Shown piece by piece: positions 30,687 to 39,982 of a DNA stretch of 64,000 bases. The notes beneath the pieces are model-generated. The model was not told where the DNA came from. It saw nothing but the letters and a program-made list of their open reading frames with translations, and did no database searches. Source of the DNA: Limnospira fusiformis SAG 85.79 (lineage in GTDB: Bacteria; Cyanobacteriota; Cyanobacteriia; Cyanobacteriales; Microcoleaceae). Each line of letters begins with the position of its first letter. The stretch's first letter is position 1. The position numbers and the translations under genes were made by a program. The stretch is taken from contig NZ_CP051185.1 of the NCBI RefSeq assembly GCF_012516315.1, positions 3,477,363 to 3,541,362 of the forward strand, written 5' to 3'.

Positions 30687-31544
30687 CATACGCTTACACT
30701 TTTCACTACTCAATAGACACAACACTACTGAGAGCCTAACAGGGGTTTAAACGTTCCGTTTATATGGGCATTCCATCTTTAGATTTGTTCTATCCACCGG
30801 GGTACTTAAAAAGGTCTGTGTAGGTAGTAAATACAAACTCCTACTTTTCCCCTTACCCTTTTGGGCGCAGCGTATCAAACCTATTTCGCTGCTTATTTAT
30901 AACGATGGTTCAAGCCGAACATTCGGTTTCCCTAATCATGGATGGTTGGCAGTGGTCGCATCTGGTAGTAGGTTCTACTTCACGCCTTCCGTTCCCCGCT
31001 TCAATCCTGGGTTTGTGATTCCCAAAACTGGGGGTGGCTATCGCCTTTACTCTTTCCCATAATCGCCCCAAGTGGATTTTACTCCTCCTAGGTATACTTG
31101 GACGGTACATTGCGATTTCTTAAAATGGGATTGACCTTGAGTCTCCTGCCTTGCTCCTCATTGCAATTGGAGCGTTGGAACATATAAACAGTTAAGGGAT
31201 GACTGGGTTGATTCAGTCTATCTCCCTCTAGGAGGTTATTTCAGGCATTGCAGCCCTATTTCACTCCTAAACGTTTCGCACCTTAGTTTTAAGTATGGCG
31301 ATCGCTTATCGGTTGCACCATCTGGCTGCTGATATCCATTGAAACCAAGTTTTAGCTAGTGCCGTTTCTGGATATACTCGAATCTTCTTTGATAGCAGAC
31401 TTGTACTTTCGGAGTCCATAGAGCCGGCAACTGAAGACATGGACGATGGCAAGGATGGCGGGTAGGGAATTGATGTCACCATCTCATCCCCTCCTAAGAA
31501 CCGGACTTGACACTTTCGCATCATCCGGCTCAAGGCTTTAGCTT

Positions 31545-31770
31545 ATCAGAATGTGAGCCTGTGTGTATATGTAAATGACAGGCTTTATGTACGTGGACGA
31601 GGTTTGATTCTTGATCCGTCCCCCCCATCTTTCACTCTGATTAAGTGATGGGTGTGTAGTTCTTCTCCGTTGAACAGATTTTCACCGCATACTGGACATT
31701 TCTATTTCTGGTTTTCAGCCACTTTGTAATACTTCGAGTCTTTATCCCATCAGGTCTTCCCTGTTGAGGT
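31545..31770 (-). pseudogene. Degenerate HNH endonuclease domain of the intron protein
   Basis: After the RT stop the same strand still encodes recognisable HNH sequence (KYYKVAENQK, CPVCGENLFNGEE, THHLIRVKDGG, NLVHVHKACH), but with stop codons after EQR, after TSTGKT and after ENQK, and a frameshift in a G-run near 31620-31627. The intron protein thus lost its DNA-cleaving domain. Confidence 0.75.
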
Positions 31771-33261
31771 TTATCGCTGTTCCCAGTATTTGGCTAGGGC
31801 GGGATTGTCTGGGGATGAGGTATCCTTTACTTTGACGTGGCGTTTAATCGGCGTTTGAGAGATTTTAACCACCGATTCGGTTTGGGAATTTCCACGCCTG
31901 TCCTTTACCTCTGCCGCGAATATCCATTGCCTCCTTACCTTGGTGCGGAAGTATTTGTTCTTAACCCATTCTTTCCCTTTTGTTGGATGCCTCCTGACTG
32001 CCCATGCCCACAACATCTTGTGAACCATATGGTCAACATAGGAGAACACCGCTTTACTGACACCCGTTCTGTAGTAGTTTGCCCATCCGATTAATTGTTG
32101 GTTGATATTTGGTATTACTACGTCCTGGGGAAGTGATTTGTTGGCTTTGAGCCAATCTCGTAACTTTTGAAGGAAAGCTCGCATTCTTTTTTCTTTTTGA
32201 GGTTTGGTGAGAAGCTTGCCTTTGTACTGACGTAGATTAAACCCAAGGAAATTAACCCCTTGTGCTATCTGGGTGATAGAGGTCTTTTCTTTATTTAGAG
32301 TCAGTCCCCTTTTGCTCAACCATTCTTCGATGATGGGTACCACGGCTTTGATATCTTCCTCACATCTAGCAGTAATGATGAAGTCATCTGCATAGCGACT
32401 GTAACCGTACATCGGTGACTTCACTCTTTCCTGTTGCCCCTGGCGATTGCCACTCTTCCTAACTTGGATGGTTATTTTCTGATACTTTTTGAGAAGTTCG
32501 TCTAATCCATCTAGGGCAATGTTTGCTAATAGTGGGCTTATTATACCGCCTTGGGGTGTTCCGCTTTCTGTTGCGTTGAATATCTCTGCCTCAACATATC
32601 CTGCTTTCAGCCATTGTTTGATTATCTCTCTACCTGGTAAATTACCTACGGCTTTGAGTATGAATTCATGGTTTATGTTGTCAAAAGCCCCTTTAATATC
32701 CGCGTCTAGCACCCATGTGTCCTTTCCTCCTTGAAGTCGGAGGAAGCATTGATCGATAGCGTCATGGGCGCTTCTCCCCGGTCGAAAGCCATAGGAATTG
32801 GCTTCAAACCTAGCCTCGAAATGCGGTTCATAGGAATTCTTGACTACTGCTTGTCGAACTCGGTCTTTAATTGTGGGAATTCCGAGCGGTCTCCTTTTTC
32901 CGTTTGCTTTTGGTATATACACTCTCCTAGTTGGCGAAGCCTTCCCGGGTGTGTATTTTGTCATTTCCCCGACCAGTTTCACCCTTTCCTGATGGGTTAG
33001 AGCCGTCTGTTTATCAATCCCAGCCGTGCTTTTTCCCTGGTTTTCTTGGGTTACTCGTCTTACTGACAGTAGCAGGTTGGAGTAACTGCGTATCATGAGT
33101 TTCATAAGGCTTTTGACCTTTTTCCACTCACCGTTCTGAGTTGCTCGATAAATTCTCTGTCTTAGTTTCCTAACATTCTTCTTTATGGACTTCCAATTGA
33201 TGTCCGCCCATTCCAAAGCTTGTTCCTTGACTCCAATACCATTGCTGGTTCCATCTTTCAT
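31771..33261 (-). CDS. ltrA: Group II intron reverse transcriptase/maturase lacking its HNH domain
   Basis: The 496-residue protein has RT blocks in order: RRVYIPKANGKRRPLGIPT (RT2), SYGFRPGRSAHDA (RT3), DADIKGAFDNI (RT4), GTPQGGIISPLLANI (RT4a-5 region), and the catalytic YSRYADDFII (RT5), then a maturase X domain (LIGWANYYRTG). It should bind and help splice its own intron RNA and copy it by target-primed reverse transcription. Translation stops at YWEQR, where related proteins continue into an HNH endonuclease domain; the remains of this domain follow. The intron RNA around it is disrupted by insertions, so activity in cis is doubtful, in trans possible. Confidence 0.9.
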   Translation of the reverse strand: MKDGTSNGIGVKEQALEWADINWKSIKKNVRKLRQRIYRATQNGEWKKVKSLMKLMIRSYSNLLLSVRRVTQENQGKSTAGIDKQTALTHQERVKLVGEMTKYTPGKASPTRRVYIPKANGKRRPLGIPTIKDRVRQAVVKNSYEPHFEARFEANSYGFRPGRSAHDAIDQCFLRLQGGKDTWVLDADIKGAFDNINHEFILKAVGNLPGREIIKQWLKAGYVEAEIFNATESGTPQGGIISPLLANIALDGLDELLKKYQKITIQVRKSGNRQGQQERVKSPMYGYSRYADDFIITARCEEDIKAVVPIIEEWLSKRGLTLNKEKTSITQIAQGVNFLGFNLRQYKGKLLTKPQKEKRMRAFLQKLRDWLKANKSLPQDVVIPNINQQLIGWANYYRTGVSKAVFSYVDHMVHKMLWAWAVRRHPTKGKEWVKNKYFRTKVRRQWIFAAEVKDRRGNSQTESVVKISQTPIKRHVKVKDTSSPDNPALAKYWEQR

Positions 33262-34545
33262 CTCGGTTGGGATTCCTCACAAATGTTTATCGTTTAAGAC
33301 CAGTTGGAAGTCTGCCATCTTTCGATGTGAGGCAAATCTTGAACCCCTATTCTCTGCATTACACAGGGACATTCGCTTTTTCCAACCTCCTATACCCTCT
33401 GAGTTATTCATCTTCCTTACGGTTGATTTACTCATTCGACCTTTGAGAACTCATAGGGTTTACCGTGTTTCGTGCGTAGAACCTTCGTTCCAGTTGGGTT
33501 CCTCCTATGCTCCGACAGAGGCTTTGTCCTTCCGTAATCAGCGAAGACATCTGATTACCCCTCTGCTCACCTTTTGGTTAATGTGTATCAGCCTTATTTC
33601 ACATTTAAATGGATAACGGAGCTTGGGGAGATTCACTTTCGTTAACCCTTCTGGGACTTTCCCTTGCCTCTTATACCTCTTTTAGGCTGGAAGTATATTA
33701 GGCTTCTGTGCCTTGCATTATGCCAATTTCATTACTTATAGCATTAGTCAAGGTGGTTAGGACGCAGTGTTGAGAACGGAATCCATGGCATCATGGAGAG
33801 AATCAAACTGCTCAATACAATGGCGAATGCGGGCTTTCAACCACGACCAACATTTCTCTATCTTGTTGAGGTCTGGCGAATAAGGCGGAAGATAGAGTAA
33901 ACGGCATTGAGCTGCCTCCACCAGTTCAGCAATCCGCCCCCCTTTATGAAACGTTGCATTGTCTAGCACTAGAGTCTGACCTGGCTTCAGTGTTGGAATT
34001 AAGATGAACTCCAACCACAACTCAAACACTGTCTGATTACAACAACCCTCAAAGCTAAAGGGGGCTAAGAGTTGTTGATGACACCATGCGGCTATATATA
34101 GCACAAGACAGAACACTTAGGACGTATAATGGAGAGGACGAGATGACTAAGAAGACCCAAAATGCCAGCCCCCTATAGTTACGACCTCAGACAAAAAGTT
34201 ATTGATGCCATTGAACTAGACGGTATGCCCAAAACAGAAGCCAGTCAAGTTTTCCATGTCAGCCGGAACACCATTAATCTCTGGCTGCAAAGAAAAGCAC
34301 AGACCGGAGACTTCCTCCCTAAACCTCATCACCGACCTGGCAATAACCACAAAATTACCGACTGGCAAAAATTCAAGGCTTTTGCCCAAGAGCATGGCGA
34401 CAAAACAGCAGCTCAAATGGCTGAACTTTGGGATGACGACATCTCTCCTCGCACCATATCCAGAGCCTTGAAGAAAATTGGCTTCACCAGAAAAAAAAAC
34501 TTACGGCTACCAAGAACGTGATGAGCAACAGCGAGAGGAGTTTAT

Positions 34546-36306
34546 CCTACATTCCGCAGGTTGACAGGGAATAAAAGATATGGTGCTAGTCTAGGCTAGA
34601 AAGGGTTCCTTCGAGCGGTAGGCTCTGGCGATGCAGATTAAAAATTTAGACCATCTGGGTTTAGTGGCTGGAGTGATTGACGAACTTGGCCTGGTCGAGT
34701 TGACGGATAAGCGGATTGAACCTCATAGCTTGGAGCATGTGAGTGCCGGACAAGTGGTTAAAGCCATGATTTTGAACGCCCTAGGCTTTCTCAGTGCACC
34801 GTTGTATTTATTCAGCGAGTTTTTTGAGAGTAAAGCGGTGTCTCATCTGCTCGGGGAAGGGGTAGAGGCTCGTCACTTGAATGACGACCGCTTAGGTCGA
34901 GTGTTGGATGAACTCTACGCAGAAGGGACGACATCATTTTTTCTCCAGGTGGCGCTCCAGGCTGTGGAACGATTTGGAATTGATATTCAACAGCGTCATC
35001 TCGATGCCACCTCGATCTCAGTAGAAGGGAAGTATCAGCGGTGCTCGAAGGGGAAATCCGAGGTAGGACTTGAGTCAGCTCCCCCCGGTGAGACATCAGC
35101 AGAACCCAGCCCAATTCGGCTGTGTCGAGGCTATTCCCGAGACCATCGTCCAGATTTGAAACAGTTTTTGATGACTCTAGTCTGTGCCGCCGACGGTGGC
35201 GTGCCGCTATGGTTGCAGTTGGCCAGTGGCAATGAACAGGACACTCAGCAGTTTGCAGAGGTGCTCAAGGCGTTTGGTGACCAATGGACTAGCGACGGTA
35301 TCGTTGTGATGGATGCCGCCTTTTACACAGCAGCCAATCTGCAGCAGATGGAGACCACGGGGTGGCTATCACGGGTGCCGCTGACCCTAAAAGCGGCTCA
35401 AGAGCTGGTGCACAGCGATGTCACCCGACTGACTGAAGTCCCCTGCAACTCCAAGGATTACCGGATGTGGGAGATTGAGCAGACCTATGCCGGAGTGCGC
35501 CAGCGCTGGCGCCTCGTCGAAAGCCAAACCCGCAAAGCCAATGCCGACCTCTGGCAACCCGAATTAGAGAAGCTCGAACACCGCCTCAACCGCCAATTGA
35601 AAAAGCTGACCCAGCGGGTCTTTGCTTGCAAACCCGATGCCCTCGAGGCCTTGATGCAGTTTCAAGATGGACTCGAGGTGCATCAGCTCACTCAGGTCTC
35701 CCTGGAGACGGTGCGGGCCAAGCGACCCCCCGGTCGTCCCGCCAAATCCGCCGAACCCACCCCAGTTCAGGGCTATCGGCTCCAGGCCACGTTACAGCAG
35801 ACCGCCACGGCGGAAGACCGCTTTAGCCGTCAGCGTAGTCGCTTTATTCTAGCCACCAATCAACTGGAGCAATCCCTCTGGCCGGCTCAGACCTGCTTGA
35901 GCGAATATAAAGGGCAACAGACCGTCGAGAGAGGCTTTCGCTTCCTCCAAGACCCCCTCTTCTTTGCCAGTAGCGTCTTTGTCAAAAAGCCGCAGCGGGT
36001 CGAGGCCTTAGCTCTCATCATGGCCCTAACCCTTATGGTGTATACCCTCGCCGAACGCCAACTGCGACAGGCGCTAGATGCTCAGAAGCAAACGGTGCGC
36101 GACCAACGCCAACAACCCACCGCTAAACCGACCTTTCGCTGGATTATGCAGAAGTTTCAAGGAATCCACTGGGTTAATCTCGATGGGCAAAGGCAGATTA
36201 GCAATCTCAATGATGAACGGCGATTGATTATTCACCTCTTCGGTCCACCCGTTGAGCGCTATTACTACGCATCCGGTTAATTACCTATCAACCTGCGGAA
36301 TGTAGG
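34546..36306 (+). mobile_element. IS1634-family element, intact copy
   Basis: The 1761 bp element has terminal inverted repeats CCTACATTCCGCAGGTTGA and a 6 bp target duplication gtttat (34540-34545 and 36307-36312). A second copy with one frameshift is at 44079-45838. Confidence 0.92.
34631..36280 (+). CDS. IS1634-family transposase
   Basis: The 549-residue DDE transposase begins with the DUF4277-like N-terminal domain (MQIKNLDHLGLVAGVIDELG) and has catalytic-region segments HLDATSISVEGKY, GIVVMDAAFYTAANL and, late, EYKGQQTVERGFRFLQDPLF, where the glutamate of the DDE triad is expected. The length matches the family and the frame is intact, so this copy may be active. Its position inside an IS630 shows it arrived last in this nest. 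Confidence 0.92.
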   Translation: MQIKNLDHLGLVAGVIDELGLVELTDKRIEPHSLEHVSAGQVVKAMILNALGFLSAPLYLFSEFFESKAVSHLLGEGVEARHLNDDRLGRVLDELYAEGTTSFFLQVALQAVERFGIDIQQRHLDATSISVEGKYQRCSKGKSEVGLESAPPGETSAEPSPIRLCRGYSRDHRPDLKQFLMTLVCAADGGVPLWLQLASGNEQDTQQFAEVLKAFGDQWTSDGIVVMDAAFYTAANLQQMETTGWLSRVPLTLKAAQELVHSDVTRLTEVPCNSKDYRMWEIEQTYAGVRQRWRLVESQTRKANADLWQPELEKLEHRLNRQLKKLTQRVFACKPDALEALMQFQDGLEVHQLTQVSLETVRAKRPPGRPAKSAEPTPVQGYRLQATLQQTATAEDRFSRQRSRFILATNQLEQSLWPAQTCLSEYKGQQTVERGFRFLQDPLFFASSVFVKKPQRVEALALIMALTLMVYTLAERQLRQALDAQKQTVRDQRQQPTAKPTFRWIMQKFQGIHWVNLDGQRQISNLNDERRLIIHLFGPPVERYYYASG

Positions 36307-38100
36307 GTTTATGGCTCAGATTGAACAGATGGAGCCGGAAGAAGTGGTCTACCTCGATGAAGCCGGCATGAATAGTCAGGACTCGGATTACCCTTATGGT
36401 TACTGCGAGGAAGGAAAACGCTTCCATGCACTCAAATCAGGGAAGAGGCAGGGCAGGGTAAGTATGATAGCCGCATGGTGTCATCAACAACTCTTAGCTC
36501 CCTTTAGCTTTGAGGGTTGTTGTAATCGGACAGTGTTTGAGTTGTGGTTGGAGTTCATCTTAATTCCAACATTGAAGCCAGGTCAGACTCTAGTATTGGA
36601 CAATGCAACGTTTCATAAAGGGGGACGGATTGCTGAACTGGTGGAGGCAGCTCAATGCCGTTTACTCTATCTTCCGCCTTATTCGCCAGACCTCAACAAG
36701 ATAGAGAAATGTTGGTCATGGCTGAAAGCCCGTATTCGCCACTGCACGTGAGCAGTTTGATTCTCTCCATGATGCCATGGATTCCGTTCTCAAAGCTGCG
36801 TCCTAACCACCTTGACTAATGATAGAGCTCACCCTGCCCTGCCTCTTCCCGGATTTGAGGGCATGGAAGCGTTGTCCTTCCTCGCAGTAACCATAAGGGT
36901 AATCCGAGTCCTGACTATTCATGCCGGCTTCATTGAGGTAGACCACTTCTTGTGGCTCCATCTGTTCAATCTGAGCAATAAACTCCTCTCGCTGTTGCTC
37001 ATCACGTTCTTGGTAGCCGTAAGTTTTTTTTCTGGTGAAGCCAATTTTCTTCAAGGCTCTGGATATGGTGCGAGGAGAGATGTCGTCATCCCAAAGTTCA
37101 GCCATTTGAGCTGCTGTTTTGTCGCCATGCTCTTGGGCAAAAGCCTTGAATTTTTGCCAGTCGGTAATTTTGTGGTTATTGCCAGGTGGGTGATTAGGTT
37201 TAGGGAGGAAGTCTCCTGTCTGTGCTTTTCTTTGCAGCCAGAGATTAATGGTGTTCCGACTGACATGGAAAACTGGACTGGCTTCTGTTTTGGGCATACC
37301 GTCTAGTTCAATTGCATCAATAACTTTTTGTCTGAGGTCGTAACTATAGGGGGCTGGCATTTTTGGTCTTCTTAGTAATCTCTTCCTCTCCATTATACGT
37401 CCTAACTTTCCTGTCTGGTGCTATACTTTTGACATCGGCGGAGTCTAGGACTCTTTTACATGGGAACAGGAAGAAAGGATTTCCTGGAGGAGACGGCTCC
37501 TCTGTTCTTGTGGAATGGGTTCCACTAACCGCACGACTTCACGTCGCACATCCTCAACCATTTCTGGTTCTGGAGATAAGTCACTTCGGTTGAGAACCAC
37601 GAGTTGGCCATCTTTTGGTTGACAGAGCCACTCGATAAGGTCCTGACCTTACCTGACGAGTCGGTCTTTGTGCGAGACCACAATTTCTCTGACATCTCCT
37701 GACAGGACTTGTCCCAAAATGGATAAAAGCCCTTTTCGTTTCTAGTTGAGTCCCCATCCGATTTCTTTGACGAGTTTTGCGTCTGCAAACTCCGATTGCA
37801 AGTAGTCGGCTTGTCGAAAGAGGTCTGACTTTTGCTTATACGAACTGACTCTGGCGTAGAGGATTCTAATTCTTGTGTGGCCGCCTGGATTAATGACGTA
37901 ATCAATGTCCTATCGTCGATGACCAGGGGGAGTTCTAATTGTGAGTATTTTTCCGTCCCTGTCCCAGTAACGGGCCGTGTTTTTTCTGAGACCTGAAGGA
38001 CTTGTGACGCTTCCCTCGGTGTGGCATATCTCATAATGTGTTTTTTGCACTACTGAAAACTCTACCACACACAGCCTGGTATTTTCGGAATCATCTAGTA

Positions 38101-38362
38101 TAGCACTAGTCAATACGGTTAGGACGCAGCCTTGAGAACAGAATCCATGGCATCATGGAGAGAATCAAACTGCTCACGTGCAGTGGCGAATGCGGGCTTT
38201 CAACCACGACCAACATTTCTCTATCTTGTTGAGGTCTGGCGAATAAGGCGGAAGATAGAGTAAACGGCATTGAGCTGCCTCCACCAGTTCAGCAATCCGC
38301 CCCCCTTTATGAAACGTTGCATTGTCCAATACTAGAGTCTGACCTGGCTTCAATGTTGGAAT
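38101..38362 (-). pseudogene. IS630 copy c, 3' fragment
   Basis: Only the C-terminal quarter of the transposase and the left end (tagcactagtcaatacgg) remain, up to the point where copy d is inserted (TA at 38363-38364). It contains LVLDNATFHKG and ends early at ARIRHCT through the same base change as copy b. The rest of this copy is not present beyond copy d. Confidence 0.8.
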
Positions 38363-38364
38363 TA

Positions 38365-39321
38365 TAGCATTAGTCAAGGTGGTTAGGACGCAGCTTTGAG
38401 AACGGAATCCATGGCATCATCGAGAGAATCAAACTGCTCAATACAATGGCGAATGCGGGCTTTCAACCACGACCAACATTTCTCTATCTTGTTGAGGTCT
38501 GGCGAATAAGGTGGTAGATAGAGCAAACGGCATTGAGCCGCCTCCACTAGCTCAGGAATCCGTCCCCCTTTATGAAACGTTGCATTGTCTAGCACTAGAG
38601 TCTGACCTGGCTTCAGTGTTGGAATTAAGATGAACTCCAACCACAACTCAAACACTGTCCGATTACAACAACCCTCAAAGCTAAAGGGGGCTAAGAGTTG
38701 TTGATGACACCATGCGGCTATATAGCTCACCCTGCCCTGCCTCTTCCCTGATTTGAGGGCATGGAAGCGTTTTCCTTCCTCGCAGTAACCATAAGGGTAA
38801 TCCGAGTCCTGACTATTCATGCCGGCTTCATCGAGGTAGACCACTTCTTGTGGCTCCATCTGTTCAATCTGAGCAATAAACTCCTCTCGCTGTTGCTTCC
38901 AACGTTCTTGGTAGCCGTAAGTTTTTTTTCTGGTGAAGCCAATTTTCTTCAAGGCTCTGGATATGGTGCGAGGAGAGATGTCGTCATCCCAAAGTTCAGC
39001 CATTGGAGCGGAGGTTTGATCGCCATGCTCTTGGGCAAAAGCCTTGAATTTATGCCAGTCGGTAATTTTGTGGTTATTGCCAGGTGGGTGATTAGGTTTA
39101 GGGAGGAAGTCTCCGGTCTGTGCTTTTCTTTGCAGCCAGAGATTAATGGTGTTCCGGCTGACATGGAAAACTTGACTGGCTTCTGTTTTGGGCATACCGT
39201 CTAGTTCAATGGCATCAATAACTTTTTGTCTGAGGTCGTAACTATAGGGGGCTGGCATTTTTGGTCTTCTTAGTCATCTCGTCCTCTCCATTATACGTCC
39301 TAACTTTCCTGTCTGGTGCTA
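38365..39321 (-). mobile_element. IS630 copy d, complete (957 bp)
   Basis: The ends tagcattagtcaaggtgg and (minus strand) tagcaccagacagg are flanked by TA on both sides. It is inserted in fragment c. This is the only copy in the window whose transposase is one uninterrupted frame. Confidence 0.9.
38383..39258 (-). CDS. IS630-family transposase, full length
   Basis: The 291-residue protein has an N-terminal helix-turn-helix (KTEASQVFHVSRNTINLWL), a second DNA-binding part (SPRTISRALKKIGFTRKK) and the DDE core with aspartates in YLDEAGMNS and VLDNATFHKG and the glutamate in DLNKIEKCWSWLK. The run after ACCAG has eight A, so both halves are in one frame; four other copies have nine A and need a frame change. 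It is the best candidate for the active transposase of this family here. Confidence 0.92.
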   Translation of the reverse strand: MPAPYSYDLRQKVIDAIELDGMPKTEASQVFHVSRNTINLWLQRKAQTGDFLPKPNHPPGNNHKITDWHKFKAFAQEHGDQTSAPMAELWDDDISPRTISRALKKIGFTRKKTYGYQERWKQQREEFIAQIEQMEPQEVVYLDEAGMNSQDSDYPYGYCEEGKRFHALKSGKRQGRVSYIAAWCHQQLLAPFSFEGCCNRTVFELWLEFILIPTLKPGQTLVLDNATFHKGGRIPELVEAAQCRLLYLPPYSPDLNKIEKCWSWLKARIRHCIEQFDSLDDAMDSVLKAAS

Positions 39322-39323
39322 TA

Positions 39324-39382
39324 GTAGGGTGCGTCAGACCCCGTAAATAGGGATCCCAACCGGAGCATCAACAACTGACGCA
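39324..39382. repeat. Short palindromic repeat
   Basis: The arms gtagggtgcgtcaga and ctgacgcacct form an inverted repeat of about 12 bases around 30 bases. It resembles dispersed small repeats of cyanobacteria. It directly follows IS630 copy d. Confidence 0.5.
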
Positions 39383-39736
39383 CCTGGTCAATAGCTGAAT
39401 TTTTGTCCCAGGCTGTTGTCTATGGGCCATGTTTATCATCTGGGCGGTAATAGTTGATTTATCGTGAGCAACCGGTTGCTATAATTTTCGTTTTAGCCTT
39501 TAAGGGTAGAAAAGGTTGGTCAAACCTCCATACAAAAATTTTTTCACCCCCAACATTTTTGAGGCGACATATATAGTGATCATCTAATCATTTTTCAACA
39601 TTCGCAGTTGAAACTTTTAGGTCATGCAGGTAGATTTTAGTCTTGAGAGAAATTGGCTATTAGTGTGTAAATTCGGCATAAACCAAGGAACCTAAGACGC
39701 ATCTGTAATTGAGATGCTATCTAAGTCCATTGATTC
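39383..39736. other. Intergenic region, no gene seen
   Basis: About 350 AT-rich bases between the IS cluster and the DUF2949 gene. I see no open frame and no clear structure. Confidence 0.4.
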
Positions 39737-39982
39737 TCAACCAGCTTTTTTGTCTGAATAAGACCGGGAGGTGATATCTGGAGAGGTTCCGAACTTTTCA
39801 AGCCAATCAAAAATCCGGTCAAGCTGTTCTAGGGTGACTAGCCCGTATTGCCATAAAATCATGGGAAGTTGACCTGATTCTTGCTCAGGATGTCGGAGGG
39901 CCATGGCGATGGAAGAGGCAGGGATCGCTAATTCCCAACGTAAAAATTGAATTAACTGGGCTTGCTTGGTTGAGATCATCAT
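39737..39982 (-). CDS. DUF2949 small protein
   Basis: The 81-residue protein has the DUF2949 pattern: an N-terminal helix (QAQLIQFLRWELAIPASSIA) and QLPMILWQYGLVTLEQLDRIFDWLE. This family is essentially cyanobacterial and its function is unknown; its high content of hydrophobic and charged helices suggests a protein-interaction role. The gene stands alone. Confidence 0.85.
   Translation of the reverse strand: MMISTKQAQLIQFLRWELAIPASSIAMALRHPEQESGQLPMILWQYGLVTLEQLDRIFDWLEKFGTSPDITSRSYSDKKAG

Larger units (their letters stand above)
29238..31281 (-). mobile_element. Outer ORF-less group II intron of a twintron, inserted in tnpB
   Basis: On the minus strand it begins GTGCGAAACGTTTAGG (5' end 31281) and ends ...TTCGACCATAAC (3' end 29238). 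Domain V is visible at about 29279-29313 (GAGCCGTGTGCTGAGAAACT, then GCATGCACGGTTT). The same ends and order are seen in the single intron at 62326-63196, which is uninterrupted and serves as a model. No maturase is encoded, so splicing would need a protein in trans. The intron is itself split by another intron at 29530-30686, placed exactly after ...GTAAGCGTATG. It interrupts a tnpB pseudogene. Confidence 0.88.
28048..31440 (-). pseudogene. tnpB: Decayed IS607-type tnpB (RNA-guided nuclease) split by a twintron and three MITEs
   Basis: Pieces of one TnpB are found in order: an N-terminal KKIRVYPETALAKTW part (31282-31440), a middle part after the twintron (29091-29237), then after two MITEs a RuvC part with the aspartate in LDPGVRT (28740 region), the helical part and the glutamate in LPTFEVKNM, a third MITE (28277-28338), and the zinc finger CSKCGHIHTK...CPDC with RDVNGAF (28048-28276). 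There are at least one nonsense codon (in CNR*AIA) and frameshifts, so it is dead even if spliced. The better-preserved tnpB at 58.6 kb is a close relative and served as reference. Confidence 0.85.
34162..36751 (+). pseudogene. IS630 transposase of copy b, interrupted and frameshifted
   Basis: The N-terminal part (34162-34521) runs to the A9 run and, in the shifted frame, to EEF at 34545, where IS1634 begins. The catalytic part resumes at 36311 (MAQIEQMEPEEVVYLDEAG) and ends early at ARIRHCT because cattgag has become cacgtgag, which shifts the frame. Fragment c at 38101 carries the same change. Confidence 0.8.
34099..36824 (+). mobile_element. IS630 copy b, split by an IS1634 element
   Basis: It starts with tagcacaagacagaac after TA and ends near aatgata at 36824. 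It is inserted in the RVSYIAAW part of copy a. IS1634 (34546-36306) lies within it with a 6 bp target duplication (gtttat). Confidence 0.82.
33757..37360 (-). pseudogene. IS630 transposase of copy a, interrupted
   Basis: Two halves of one Tc1/mariner-like DDE transposase. The N-terminal half (MPAPYSYDLRQKVIDAI, helix-turn-helix, then VVYLNEAGMNS where the catalytic aspartate of YLDEAG is replaced by asparagine) stops at the insertion; the C-terminal half holds LVLDNATFHKG and the DLNKIEKCW glutamate. The eight-A run keeps its frame. Interruption by copy b and loss of the first catalytic aspartate make it inactive. Confidence 0.8.
33739..37423 (-). mobile_element. IS630 copy a, split by a second IS630
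   Basis: The left end (tagcattagtcaaggtgg) and right end (reading tagcaccagacagg on the minus strand) are IS630 terminal repeats flanked by TA. The C-terminal transposase half is at 33757-34098 and the N-terminal half at 36825-37360. IS630 copy b lies between them in the opposite direction. The whole is inserted in the RT-bearing group II intron. Confidence 0.85.
31457..37549 (-). mobile_element. Group II intron with a reverse transcriptase, split by nested IS elements
   Basis: The 5' end is GTGCGACGTGAAGTCGTGCG at 37549, immediately after the tnpA VED codons. Domain V is at 31497-31531 (GAGCCGGATGATGCGAAAGT then GTCAAGTCCGGTTCT), followed by domain VI and a 3' end near 31457; the exact last base is uncertain because the usual AY ending is not obvious. 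The RT gene lies at 31771-33261. Bases 33739-37423 are IS630/IS1634 insertions inside the intron, between domain I and the RT. Its domain V differs from that of the ORF-less introns here, so it belongs to a different intron family. Confidence 0.8.
31352..38034 (-). pseudogene. tnpA: Decayed IS607-type tnpA (serine recombinase) split by a group II intron
   Basis: The N-terminal part (37550-38034) reads MRYATPREASQVLQVSEKT and, in shifting frame, the MerR-like helix-turn-helix (WDRDGKILTIRTPPGHRRY), the resolvase active-site part (ILYARVSS) and HKDRLVR; it has in-frame stops (at least three) and a frameshift. It runs up to VED at 37550, where an intron begins. The C-terminal part resumes at 31456 with ILAIVHVFSCRLYGLRKYK and ends at 31352, overlapping the start of tnpB, as is usual for IS607. 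The second IS607 at 58.2 kb has the same VEDILAI junction uninterrupted. Confidence 0.85.

Noticed and set aside
37363..37593. A 76-codon plus-strand frame at the junction of IS630 and the intron head
   Set aside because: It runs from IS630 end sequence into the intron 5' part and the tnpA remnant, and is a chance frame.
38761..39204. A 147-codon frame antisense to the IS630 transposase
   Set aside because: The same antisense frame occurs in all IS630 copies as a shadow of the codon pattern of the transposase.
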